In this document: piece after piece, positions 1 through 7,171 of the stretch
Position numbering within the stretch: the stretch's first letter is position 1
How the letters are laid out: every line of letters begins with the position of its first letter
NCBI RefSeq assembly: GCF_004310295.1
Contig: NZ_SISB01000003.1
Span: 182,573-246,572, forward strand
DNA from: Pseudomonas sp. BGI-2
Lineage (GTDB): Bacteria > Pseudomonadota > Gammaproteobacteria > Pseudomonadales > Pseudomonadaceae
Length of the DNA stretch: 64,000 nucleotides
Direction of reading: 5' to 3'
The notes under the pieces: model-generated
What the model was told of the DNA's origin: nothing
Database searches by the model: none
The model's input: only the letters and a program-made list of their open reading frames with translations
Position numbers and translations under genes: made by a program

Positions 1-374
1 ATCATCGACAGCCCTCCCTGGCGAGGGCGATTTGAACAGATCCGCGATGCATCCATGTAAGTGGCTTCATAAACGAATCGGTAGTTGAAGCTGACCTGTT
101 GCAAGGTCGCGATCATTTCATCATCGCAGCCTCGCAGCGGCTGGGCTTCCAGATCGTCGAGGCTTTCGCGTAGCTGCCCGAACAGCTGCTCCAGCCGGGC
201 GAGGAAGCGCTCGCCCTGGGCGTTCATTTCCTGACTTTCCCTCTGCTCGACTTGATTCATCGCTAAAAACAGGCTGGCAGCCATCAATAGCGTTGCGCTC
301 AAGGCAGCAGCCAGCATCGCCAAAAACCAGGGGCGATAAAACCAGCTACGGAGCGTCTCTCGAGCTACAGCCAT
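1..374 (-). CDS. CSS-motif EAL-type c-di-GMP phosphodiesterase, N-terminal part (cut by window edge)
   Basis: Reading leftward from an ATG at 374, an open frame of 124 codons runs off the window start. The product begins with a short cytoplasmic tail, one hydrophobic segment at about residues 15-38 and a coiled stretch. A periplasmic domain follows with RGC (Cys83) and ICSN (Cys113), the paired cysteines of the CSS domain. In known proteins (PdeB/PdeC/PdeD type in E. coli) this domain precedes a second membrane helix and a cytoplasmic EAL phosphodiesterase, and the cysteine redox state controls activity and stability. The EAL part lies outside the window, so the enzymatic assignment rests on the family. 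dsbA is about 4 kb away on the same strand, which fits a thiol-controlled sensor. Confidence 0.72.
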   Translation of the reverse strand, partial: MAVARETLRSWFYRPWFLAMLAAALSATLLMAASLFLAMNQVEQRESQEMNAQGERFLARLEQLFGQLRESLDDLEAQPLRGCDDEMIATLQQVSFNYRFVYEATYMDASRICSNRPRQGGLSM

Positions 375-449
375 TATGGATATCCGAAGAATTACCAATG
401 AGTTATAGCTGCTGATTGAGAAAAAGCCCTTACCGTCGGGCGGGCGTCA

Positions 450-1229
450 TTATTTTGTCTGATTCAAGACTTGCAGGAGCGCCGCAGTCTGAGCGTCCGG
501 TGTGCCGTCGAATCGGGAGGGGCGAAAATGCATCTGGAAGGCCGCCAGTACGTGACGCGTGGCCACATCTAGCTCGCCCGTTTGTGGTGTGGCATAACCC
601 AGGCGAGCCAGCTGTCCCTGATACCAACTGATGCTCGGCAGTTCTGTTACGAACCGGGCTTGTTGGCGTACGACGGCCTGCTCGTTTGGCCAGACGCCGA
701 GGCCTTCGGCGGCCAGGCGCTTCCAGGGGAACAGCGGGCCGGGATCGAGCTTGCGCAGCGGCGCGATGTCGCTATGGCCGATGATGGAGTGAGGATTGAT
801 GTTGTAACGCTTGCTGATGTCCTTAAGTAGAAAGATCAACGACTGAACCTGATCTTCACTGTAGGGGTACCAGAGTCGGCCGGTCGGCGTGTCTTTGAAG
901 CCAGGATTGACGATCTCGATGCCGATGGAGCTCGAATTCAGCCACGTCCGGCCTTGCCATTCGCTTTCGCCTGCATGCCAGGCGCGAAGATTTTCACCCA
1001 TCAGCTTATAGATGGTGGCGCCCTTGTCGTCACCGATCAGGTAGTGGCTGCTGACTTCGCCGTGGGTCAGCAATTGCAGCGAGCTTTCGAGCGAGGCGGA
1101 GGTGTAATGCACCACCACGAACTGAATACGACTGTCGTGATTGGCTGAAGGGTGGCTGGTGTCGATCCGGGGACCGCTGGCACAGCCTGCCAGCAGAAGC
1201 AGCGACACGATAAGGGCAAGACATTTCAT
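450..1229 (-). CDS. ampDh2: Outer-membrane lipoprotein N-acetylmuramoyl-L-alanine amidase (AmpDh2/AmiD type)
   Basis: This is a 259-residue zinc amidase that cleaves the lactyl-peptide bond of peptidoglycan. I start it at the ATG at 1229 because this gives a clean lipoprotein signal with lipobox LLAGC (lipidated Cys16). A TTG seven codons upstream is the alternative. The Amidase_2 domain spans about residues 35-170. Its expected zinc ligands are His41, His152 (in GHSD) and Asp162 (in LDPGP), and Glu105 (GIEI) is in the catalytic position. A C-terminal peptidoglycan-binding-like helical domain follows at about 190-255. Residues +2/+3 after the lipid Cys are Ala-Ser, which favours outer-membrane sorting. 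AmpDh2 of P. aeruginosa has about this length and sits in the same neighbourhood upstream of a GGDEF gene. Confidence 0.88.
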   Translation of the reverse strand: MKCLALIVSLLLLAGCASGPRIDTSHPSANHDSRIQFVVVHYTSASLESSLQLLTHGEVSSHYLIGDDKGATIYKLMGENLRAWHAGESEWQGRTWLNSSSIGIEIVNPGFKDTPTGRLWYPYSEDQVQSLIFLLKDISKRYNINPHSIIGHSDIAPLRKLDPGPLFPWKRLAAEGLGVWPNEQAVVRQQARFVTELPSISWYQGQLARLGYATPQTGELDVATRHVLAAFQMHFRPSRFDGTPDAQTAALLQVLNQTK

Positions 1230-1332
1230 GGCTAGAAGGAATACACGCAAGACAGTAATGCAACAGTGTAACGTACTGCCTTGCGAGCCGAGGGCAAAAG
1301 CGCTGTTTTAAATAAAATGGAACAATTGGCTG

Positions 1333-3369
1333 TCAGCCTGCCTCCAGTCGATTGCGACCGGCGTTTTTTGCACGGTATAGCGCCTGATCGGCTCTTTTCA
1401 GTACCAGATCGCTGTGTTCGCCGGCTTTAAACGCAGTCACACCCATGGAAATGGTGATCGTCACCCGCTCGCCCTTGAAGTGAAAAGGGCAGGCTTCGAT
1501 TGATGCGCGCAAGGATTCCAGCAGTTTCGCTCCGGCAGCCAATGGCGTAGCGGGCATTAACAGGACAAATTCCTCACCGCCAAACCGCGCAATGAAATCC
1601 GTCCCCCGCAGGCGTTTGCGCAGCACGCTGGCGATGATTTTCAGCACCTTGTCGCCTGCCAGGTGGCCGTAGTTATCGTTGATGCGTTTGAAATGGTCGA
1701 GATCGAGCATCGCCAGCAACAGGGTGTCGCCGTGTTGCTGCCATTGGTGGACTTCGTGTTCCAGTCGTTCACTCCAGGCTGCTCGATTGGGCAGGCTGGT
1801 GAGTGGATCGATCAGGGCTTTCTGGCGCTGTTCTTCAAGGTGCTCACGGTAGCCCAGCGCTTCCTGTTCCATGTGCGCCACACGTTCGGCCAAGCTATGC
1901 AAGCGTGCCGCGACTTCCTGCTCACGTTCGTCGCGCTGCTTCTGGTGTTGATCCATGGTGCCGAGCAGGCCTTCGAGATGGTTTTCCAGGACGTGCTTGA
2001 GGTCGTCCAGGTCCGCCGCTTCCTGCATGCTGCTCTGCAGGCCATCAACTTGCTCGCGGATCTGTGTATCCATCTCGCGCGCAGCAGATCGGTTGTCGGC
2101 ATGGCCGTCGCTGGCCGCCTGCAAGTTGCTCTGGAACGACTCGAGGCGTTCGTTGAGTTGCTGCAGATAAGCTTCGAATTCATGCTGACCGCTGTCGGTG
2201 ATCGCCAGCATCAAAGTCGCCAGATCGTCGAGGATCGGGATTAATTCATACCAGTTCAGACCGTTTTGCAGGCGATCACGCATTGCTTCTGCTTGCGGTC
2301 GATGGCGTTCGGGCAGCGTCAGGTCGTCGAGCAGGCCCAGGAGCGTGTCTTCGATGTGCTTGGCAACCGAACTGTAGGACGGCTCGGGCGAGTCGGGCAG
2401 GGCGTAGAGAATATGCTCTGGCTCGAAGTGCTCTGCATCGATGGTCGCCAATGCCGGGGTCAGTTCATCAGGGTTGATTGCCTGTTGAATTGGCTCGGCT
2501 GGCACGATGTCCGGAAGCGCTGGCTCCTGCAGTTGTTCAATGTTCGGCTGTACGTGTGGCTCTACAGTTTGCGCAGATGCAGTTTTTGGCTGAAGTACAG
2601 GCGGGACAAAGGCCACCACTTCAGGAGTGGGTGCCTCTGCGGCTGGTGCCTGCGTCTCCAGGGTTTCAGGAATGGCTGCGGCGGGTTGGGCGTCGAGTAC
2701 CGTTGGCGGTACGACTGACGGCTGCTCGACCACAGAGGCGAGATCGACCGTTTCATTCGGGGTTGCGGCCAGCGGCGCGGCAACGGGTTCGACAGTCGCC
2801 GTTTGCACCGCAGGAGCGGCGATCTGCGGCGCGGCCTCATCCGTTTCCCGGTTACCGAACAGTCGCTGCAGAAAACCAGGACGATCAGGCTCTGGCGGGG
2901 TGTCCAGTTGACGCAAGGCTTTGCCTTGCAGGCCACTGAGTTCGCTGAGTAGCAGCGGAATCTCGCGCGCCTGACTGACTCGGCCATCCAGTTGTTTGGC
3001 AAAGTTCTTGAGCGGTCGGCTGACTTCGCGAGGCAGCGGCAGTGTTTGTAGCTGAGTCACCAGTGCTGTCAGTGCGGCGCTGGTCTGATTGATCCGGGTT
3101 TCCCGGCGCTGCTCGGAATCGAGTACGGCTTTTTCCAGGCGCGGAAGCAGGGCGGCCAGGCCGGCGTCCATGTCATCGGTGCGCACGACTTCGCGCATTT
3201 CCTTCATGCACTGGTCAACGGCGCGATCGGTGCCTTCTGCGGCCAGCGTACTGCGCACCAACCCACGACGCAGCAAGTCGAGACGGGCATCCCATCGGCG
3301 TTCGAGCTTTTCCTGTTGTTCGATGCTTTTAAGGTATTTCTCTTTCCAGCGCTGTGTTTCGTCGCTCAT
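1333..3369 (-). CDS. dgcH: GGDEF diguanylate cyclase with long coiled-coil N-terminus (DgcH/PA5487-like)
   Basis: This 678-residue protein makes c-di-GMP from two GTP. The C-terminal GGDEF domain carries an intact active site GGEEF (about residues 597-601). Five residues upstream is an RxxD product-inhibition site (RGTD), so feedback control is expected. The rest is unusual. It has an N-terminal helical region, a long Pro/Ala/Val/Glu-rich low-complexity linker at about 185-300 and a predicted coiled coil at about 410-505 just before the catalytic domain. There is no transmembrane segment and no PAS or REC domain, so the input is probably oligomerisation or partner binding. Its ATG directly abuts the TGA of the upstream EEP gene with no gap, which indicates translational coupling. 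Confidence 0.92.
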   Translation of the reverse strand: MSDETQRWKEKYLKSIEQQEKLERRWDARLDLLRRGLVRSTLAAEGTDRAVDQCMKEMREVVRTDDMDAGLAALLPRLEKAVLDSEQRRETRINQTSAALTALVTQLQTLPLPREVSRPLKNFAKQLDGRVSQAREIPLLLSELSGLQGKALRQLDTPPEPDRPGFLQRLFGNRETDEAAPQIAAPAVQTATVEPVAAPLAATPNETVDLASVVEQPSVVPPTVLDAQPAAAIPETLETQAPAAEAPTPEVVAFVPPVLQPKTASAQTVEPHVQPNIEQLQEPALPDIVPAEPIQQAINPDELTPALATIDAEHFEPEHILYALPDSPEPSYSSVAKHIEDTLLGLLDDLTLPERHRPQAEAMRDRLQNGLNWYELIPILDDLATLMLAITDSGQHEFEAYLQQLNERLESFQSNLQAASDGHADNRSAAREMDTQIREQVDGLQSSMQEAADLDDLKHVLENHLEGLLGTMDQHQKQRDEREQEVAARLHSLAERVAHMEQEALGYREHLEEQRQKALIDPLTSLPNRAAWSERLEHEVHQWQQHGDTLLLAMLDLDHFKRINDNYGHLAGDKVLKIIASVLRKRLRGTDFIARFGGEEFVLLMPATPLAAGAKLLESLRASIEACPFHFKGERVTITISMGVTAFKAGEHSDLVLKRADQALYRAKNAGRNRLEAG

Positions 3370-4245
3370 TCATGGGATCCGCGAAGGGGCAGGAATCAAC
3401 GCGGGGAATGCATCGGCCGTGAGCGAACCCGGCAGACGAATCTCTACCGCGACGGGCAGGTGATCTGAAATCGGTTGTGCCAGCACCTCGACCTTTTCAA
3501 GGGTCAGGGTGGGGCTGAGCAGAATATGGTCCAGGCAGCGCTGCGGGCGCCAGCTTGGAAAGGTCGCTTCCATTTGCGGCGCGAGCAGGCCGAGGTCACG
3601 CAACGGGGAGGTTTGCAGCAAGTCACTGGCGTGGGTATTCATGTCGCCCATCAGCACCTGGTGTTTGTAACCGCCAATCAACTCGCGGATGTAAGCCAGT
3701 TGCATGGTGCGGGCCCGAGCGCCCAAAGCTAGATGCATCATCACCACTACCAGCGCCTCTGGACCCTCGCCGAAGCGCACCAGAATCGCCCCGCGACCCT
3801 TGGGCCCCGGCAGCGGATGATCTTCAATCGCCCACGGGCGCAGGCGGCTGAGCACGCCATTGCTGTGCTGGCCGAGACGACCGAGGTTGCGATTGAGTTG
3901 TTGATACCAGTAGGGGAAGGCGCCGAGCTGCGCCAAGTGCTCAACCTGATTGACGTAGCCTGATCGCAGGCTTCCGCCATCGGCTTCCTGCAAGGCGACC
4001 AGATCGAAGTCGCCCAACAGATTGCCGATCTTTTGCAGGTTGTCGGCACGCCCGGTGTGCGGCAACAGATGCTGCCAGCCTCGGGTCAGGTAGTGCCGAT
4101 AGCGCTCGGTACTGATGCCGACCTGGATATTGAAACTGAGCAAACGCAAACGGCTGTCTGCGGGCAAGCCCGTCGATTCCAGATGATGCTCGTTGACCCG
4201 CGGATCATGCCGGCCAACGACGCGTTCAGTACCCCAGCGGCGCAT
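3370..4245 (-). CDS. Endonuclease/exonuclease/phosphatase (EEP) family protein
   Basis: This is a 291-residue protein of the DNase I/exonuclease III/inositol-phosphatase fold. Visible family motifs are LLSFNIQVG (first metal-site Asn), LVALQEAD (catalytic Glu), LMGDMNTHASD (Asp and Asn of the metal site) and the terminal ISDHLPV (catalytic Asp-His). It has no signal peptide, so a cytoplasmic role is likely. The substrate cannot be read from the sequence and could be a nucleic acid, a phospholipid or a phosphorylated metabolite. The gene lies 14 bp after dsbA and its stop codon abuts the start of the diguanylate cyclase. The order dsbA-EEP-GGDEF is kept in other pseudomonads. Confidence 0.88.
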   Translation of the reverse strand: MRRWGTERVVGRHDPRVNEHHLESTGLPADSRLRLLSFNIQVGISTERYRHYLTRGWQHLLPHTGRADNLQKIGNLLGDFDLVALQEADGGSLRSGYVNQVEHLAQLGAFPYWYQQLNRNLGRLGQHSNGVLSRLRPWAIEDHPLPGPKGRGAILVRFGEGPEALVVVMMHLALGARARTMQLAYIRELIGGYKHQVLMGDMNTHASDLLQTSPLRDLGLLAPQMEATFPSWRPQRCLDHILLSPTLTLEKVEVLAQPISDHLPVAVEIRLPGSLTADAFPALIPAPSRIP

Positions 4246-4259
4246 GGCAGCCGCCGCGC

Positions 4260-4901
4260 TTAGTTGGCGGCAGCCTTGTTAGCCGCTCGCTCTTTGTCGA
4301 CCAGTTTGTCGGCCAGTTGCAAAGCTTGTTCGGCGCCGCCGGCAGAGCCCACGTCAAAGCGATACTTGCCGTTGACGATCATGGTTGGAACGCCGGTAAT
4401 TTCATATTTCTTGGCAAGCTCGCGAGCCTTGGTGATCTGGCCCTTGATAGCGAAAGAGTCGAAGGTCGCCAGGAACTTGTCCTTGTCTACGCCTTGAGTC
4501 GCCAGGAAGTCGGCCATTTCATTTTTGTCGACCAGCTTCTTGTGTTCTTTCTGAATCGCTTCGAACACCGCAGCGTGAACCTTGTTCTCGACGCCCATGG
4601 CTTCAAGGGTCAGGAACATCTGGCCGTGTGCGTCCCATGGGCCGCCGAACATGGCCGGAATACGTACGAAGTTCACGTCGGAAGGCAGCTTCTCAACCCA
4701 AGGATTGATCACCGGTTCAAAAGCGTAGCAATGTGGGCAGCCGTACCAGAACAGCTCCACGACTTCGATCTTGCCAGGCACGGCGACCGGAACCGGATTG
4801 GTCAGTTCGACGTAAGGGGCGGCGGGTGCTTCGGCAGCTTGGGCAGTCATGCCGAACAGGCTGGCAGCGACGAGTGCGGCGCTGATGATCAGATTACGCA
4901 T
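4260..4901 (-). CDS. dsbA: Periplasmic thiol:disulfide interchange protein DsbA
   Basis: This 213-residue oxidase puts disulfide bonds into proteins arriving in the periplasm and is reoxidised by DsbB. It has a Sec signal peptide ending near TAQAA (about residue 22). A thioredoxin fold follows with active site Cys55-Pro-His-Cys58 in the context FWYGCPHCYAF, and the cis-proline loop reads TGVPTMIVNG. An inserted helical domain lies between them, as in all DsbA proteins. The gene is separated from cytochrome c4 upstream by a hairpin terminator and probably has its own promoter at 4902-4990. It reads on into the EEP and GGDEF genes. Confidence 0.96.
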   Translation of the reverse strand: MRNLIISAALVAASLFGMTAQAAEAPAAPYVELTNPVPVAVPGKIEVVELFWYGCPHCYAFEPVINPWVEKLPSDVNFVRIPAMFGGPWDAHGQMFLTLEAMGVENKVHAAVFEAIQKEHKKLVDKNEMADFLATQGVDKDKFLATFDSFAIKGQITKARELAKKYEITGVPTMIVNGKYRFDVGSAGGAEQALQLADKLVDKERAANKAAAN

Positions 4902-4995
4902 GCTTTACTCCTGGACAATTGGGTCGCCTCGCGCGACCTGTTTTCAGACAGGTCCTGGCGGGCTTGAGTTCTGTAGTGTAACGGCAGCGGCCACA

Positions 4996-5023
4996 AAAAA
5001 GGGCGGCCTAAGCCACCCTTTTT
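4996..5023 (-). terminator. Hairpin terminator after cytochrome c4
   Basis: A-rich and T-rich flanks enclose a stem of GGG-GGC against GCC-CCC with one internal mismatch and a four-base loop. Read on the minus strand it ends in CCCTTTTTT, as a Rho-independent terminator would. It sits between the c4 stop and the dsbA promoter region. Confidence 0.7.
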
Positions 5024-5100
5024 ATACTTGCTGCGACGGATTAATAGAGCGTTAACGTTGCAGGAGATGTACGCCCCGCGCGACGCCCTATTCGTCGGTC

Positions 5101-5712
5101 TTAGTGCAGGCCCTGAATGTAGCTGGACACCGCGGCGATATCTTCGTCGCTCAGCTTTTTGGCAATGCTCTGCATCGGTTTGGTATCGCCATCGTTGGCA
5201 CGACCGCCTTCCTCTTTGCGGAAGTCGGTCAATTGCTTGGCAACATACTGAGCATGCTGGCCGCCCAGATGCGGGAAACCGGCAGCCGCGTTACCCTTGC
5301 CGTCCGGCGAGTGGCAGCCGGTGCAGGCTGGCAGGCCTTTGGCCAGGTCGCCACCACGGAACAGTGCTTCACCGCGAGACACGACTTTCGGGTCGGCGGC
5401 GCCAACACTGCCTTTCTGGCTGGCGAAGTAAGCGGACATATCGGCCAGGTCCTGATCGCTCAGGTTGGTGAGCAGGCCGGTCATTTCCAGAACGGTACGC
5501 TTGCCGGACTTGATGTCGTGCAGCTGCTTGTTCAGATAACGCTCGCCCTGGCCTGCCAGTTTCGGAAAGTTAGGCGCCATGCTGTTGCCATCCGGGCCAT
5601 GACAGGCGCCACATACTGCGGCTTTCGCCTGACCAGCAGTTGCATCACCTGCAGCATGGGCTATGCCGGAGATCCCCACGGTCAACAGCAGACTCACGAT
5701 CAATTTGTTCAT
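5101..5712 (-). CDS. cycA: Diheme cytochrome c4
   Basis: This 203-residue periplasmic protein has a Sec signal peptide (cleavage after AHA, about residue 20). It carries two class I cytochrome c domains with heme sites CGACH (Cys34, Cys37, His38) and CTGCH (Cys130, Cys133, His134). Distal methionine ligands are available in each half (for example PMQSIAKKL near the end). Cytochrome c4 passes electrons from the bc1 complex to terminal oxidases, which fits the aa3 oxidase operon elsewhere in this window. The gene follows the c5-like cytochrome by 46 bp on the same strand, so the two are probably cotranscribed. Confidence 0.94.
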   Translation of the reverse strand: MNKLIVSLLLTVGISGIAHAAGDATAGQAKAAVCGACHGPDGNSMAPNFPKLAGQGERYLNKQLHDIKSGKRTVLEMTGLLTNLSDQDLADMSAYFASQKGSVGAADPKVVSRGEALFRGGDLAKGLPACTGCHSPDGKGNAAAGFPHLGGQHAQYVAKQLTDFRKEEGGRANDGDTKPMQSIAKKLSDEDIAAVSSYIQGLH

Positions 5713-5758
5713 CAGCTAATCCAACTACGGCTAAGGGTTAAAGAGTTATGGGCCGGGA

Positions 5759-6049
5759 TCACTCGCTCATCCACTGGATGATGGCTCGGTAATCCTCGGC
5801 ACTGCAGTCCATGCACAAACCACGCGGCGGCATCGCCTTGAAACCCTGGGTCACGTGTTGCACCAGCGTCTCCATACCTTTCGCCAACCTCGGCGTCCAA
5901 GCTTCCTGATCGCCCTTTTTGGGCGCCATGGGTAGTTGGCCGGAATGACAGGCACCACAAACACGGTTGTACACAGCTTCCGGATCCTGTGTAGCCTGAG
6001 CGCTGTAAAGCGGCATCAAGACACCGGCAGCTAGCAGCCATTTCGTCAT
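5759..6049 (-). CDS. Small monoheme cytochrome c5-like protein
   Basis: This 96-residue secreted cytochrome has a short signal peptide (cleavage near SAQA) and a single heme site CGACH (Cys31, Cys34, His35). Its axial methionine is probably in AMPPRG. An extra cysteine pair (CMDC) follows the Met loop, as in cytochrome c5, where it forms a disulfide. It is expected to act as a periplasmic electron carrier next to c4. The ATG at 6049 is the only sensible start. The region to the right (6050-6240) is shared with the divergent engB gene and must hold both promoters. Confidence 0.9.
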   Translation of the reverse strand: MTKWLLAAGVLMPLYSAQATQDPEAVYNRVCGACHSGQLPMAPKKGDQEAWTPRLAKGMETLVQHVTQGFKAMPPRGLCMDCSAEDYRAIIQWMSE

Positions 6050-6240
6050 AAAACGACCTTTTCAGGGTTGAGAGCGTTCTGCGTTCTAATGCGCAATCAA
6101 GGTCAATCGCTCTCGTGAACTTCATCCTACGCTGGGACAAAGCGCACACAAAATCTGCGGCATTATATACTGGCGTCACTGAAACGGAAACGACACCGCT
6201 TGCCGCGTCCATTCCCGGCGCCGCCCACATCGGAAATCCC

Positions 6241-6885
6241 ATGCAACTCAAGAACCCCATCCTCGGCCTGTGCCAACAGTCCACCTTCATGCTCAGCGCT
6301 GCCAAAGTCGACCAATGTCCCGACGACGAAGGCTTTGAAGTGGCCTTCGCCGGGCGTTCCAACGCTGGTAAATCCAGCGCGCTGAACACTTTGACGCACG
6401 CCAGCCTGGCGCGGACCTCGAAAACTCCGGGTCGCACGCAGCTTTTGAACTTCTTCAAGCTAGACGATGATCGTCGTCTGGTCGACCTCCCGGGTTACGG
6501 TTACGCGAAAGTACCTATCCCGTTGAAGCTGCACTGGCAGCGTCACCTGGAAGCTTATCTGGGTGGTCGCGAGAGTTTGAAGGGTCTGATTCTGATGATG
6601 GACATCCGTCATCCAATGACCGACTTCGACCTGTTGATGCTCGACTGGGCCGTGGCCAGCGGCATGCCGATGCACATTTTGCTGACCAAAGCCGACAAGC
6701 TGACCTACGGCGCGGCGAAAAACGTCCTGCTCAAGGTCCAGACAGACATCCGCAAAGGGTGGGGCGATGCGATCAGTATTCAGCTGTTTTCGGCGCCAAA
6801 ACGCATGGGCCTGGAAGACGCCTACACTGTACTGGCAGGCTGGATGGAACTGGCGGACAAAGGCTCCGAGATTGCCGAGCAATAA
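6241..6885 (+). CDS. engB: Ribosome-biogenesis GTPase EngB (YihA/YsxC)
   Basis: This is a 214-residue TrmE-Era-EngA-EngB GTPase needed for assembly of the large ribosomal subunit. Motifs in order are P-loop GRSNAGKSS (residues 38-46), the Thr of switch I (KTPGRTQ), DLPGYG (G3), TKAD (G4) and a Ser-Ala G5 near QLFSAPK. The frame is open upstream to 6115, but family members begin MQLKNPI. A GGAAA-type ribosome site lies 5-9 bases before the ATG at 6241, so I use that start. Convergent polA and the sRNA between them reproduce the conserved polA-sRNA-engB arrangement. Confidence 0.95.
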   Translation: MQLKNPILGLCQQSTFMLSAAKVDQCPDDEGFEVAFAGRSNAGKSSALNTLTHASLARTSKTPGRTQLLNFFKLDDDRRLVDLPGYGYAKVPIPLKLHWQRHLEAYLGGRESLKGLILMMDIRHPMTDFDLLMLDWAVASGMPMHILLTKADKLTYGAAKNVLLKVQTDIRKGWGDAISIQLFSAPKRMGLEDAYTVLAGWMELADKGSEIAEQ

Positions 6886-6894
6886 ATCGCAGGC

Positions 6895-6940
6895 AAAAAA
6901 AACCCCGGACTTCTTATGGGGAGGGGGAAGTTCCGGGGTT
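6895..6940 (-). terminator. Rho-independent terminator of the ErsA-like sRNA
   Basis: On the minus strand AACCCCGGAACTT pairs with AAGTCCGGGGTT with a one-base bulge, leaving a C-rich loop. Eight T residues follow (forward A-run at 6895-6902). It also closes the convergent engB/polA interval. Confidence 0.85.
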
Positions 6941-7026
6941 CAAGTTCCGGACCGTTAGGGCGGGGTCCAGATATCTGCCAACACTTAACACAACATAGGA
7001 GCATCGAAGGGCTTCACCAGCCATTC
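6896..7026 (-). ncRNA. ersA: ErsA-like small regulatory RNA between polA and engB
   Basis: Position, promoter, size and terminator all agree with ErsA, the envelope-stress sRNA that occupies the Spot 42 position in Pseudomonas. A promoter resembling the AlgU (sigma-22) consensus lies at 7033-7060. A start about six bases downstream gives a transcript of about 131 nt ending in the T-run of a strong terminator, close to the 132 nt that I recall for P. aeruginosa ErsA. The terminator loop contains a C-rich CCCCCTCCCC segment, the kind of unpaired C/U stretch used for target pairing. The exact 5' end is inferred. ErsA is known to act with Hfq on mRNAs such as algC and oprD. Confidence 0.75.
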
Positions 7027-7032
7027 AGTAAC

Positions 7033-7060
7033 TCTGAGTGGCGGTTCACGGGTTTAGTTC
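7033..7060 (-). promoter_or_regulatory. Candidate AlgU (sigma-22) promoter of the sRNA
   Basis: On the minus strand GAACTA (7055-7060) and TCAGA (7033-7037) are 17 bases apart. The AlgU consensus is GAACTT-N16/17-TCTGA, so there is one mismatch in each element. ErsA of P. aeruginosa is AlgU-dependent. Confidence 0.6.
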
Positions 7061-7171
7061 CTGAGTGGGTCAAAATCCATTCGGAATAAGCCCAAGCATT
7101 TTTCGAAATAACAGCCCTTCGACCTTTCTGCCGCGGCGCTATGCCGCAGCAGAAAACGCCTTTCAGACGGC

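Noticed and set aside
1230..1250. TTG start for the AmpDh2-like gene at 1250
   Set aside because: It adds seven residues before an already ideal lipoprotein signal and has no ribosome site. The ATG at 1229 is preferred.
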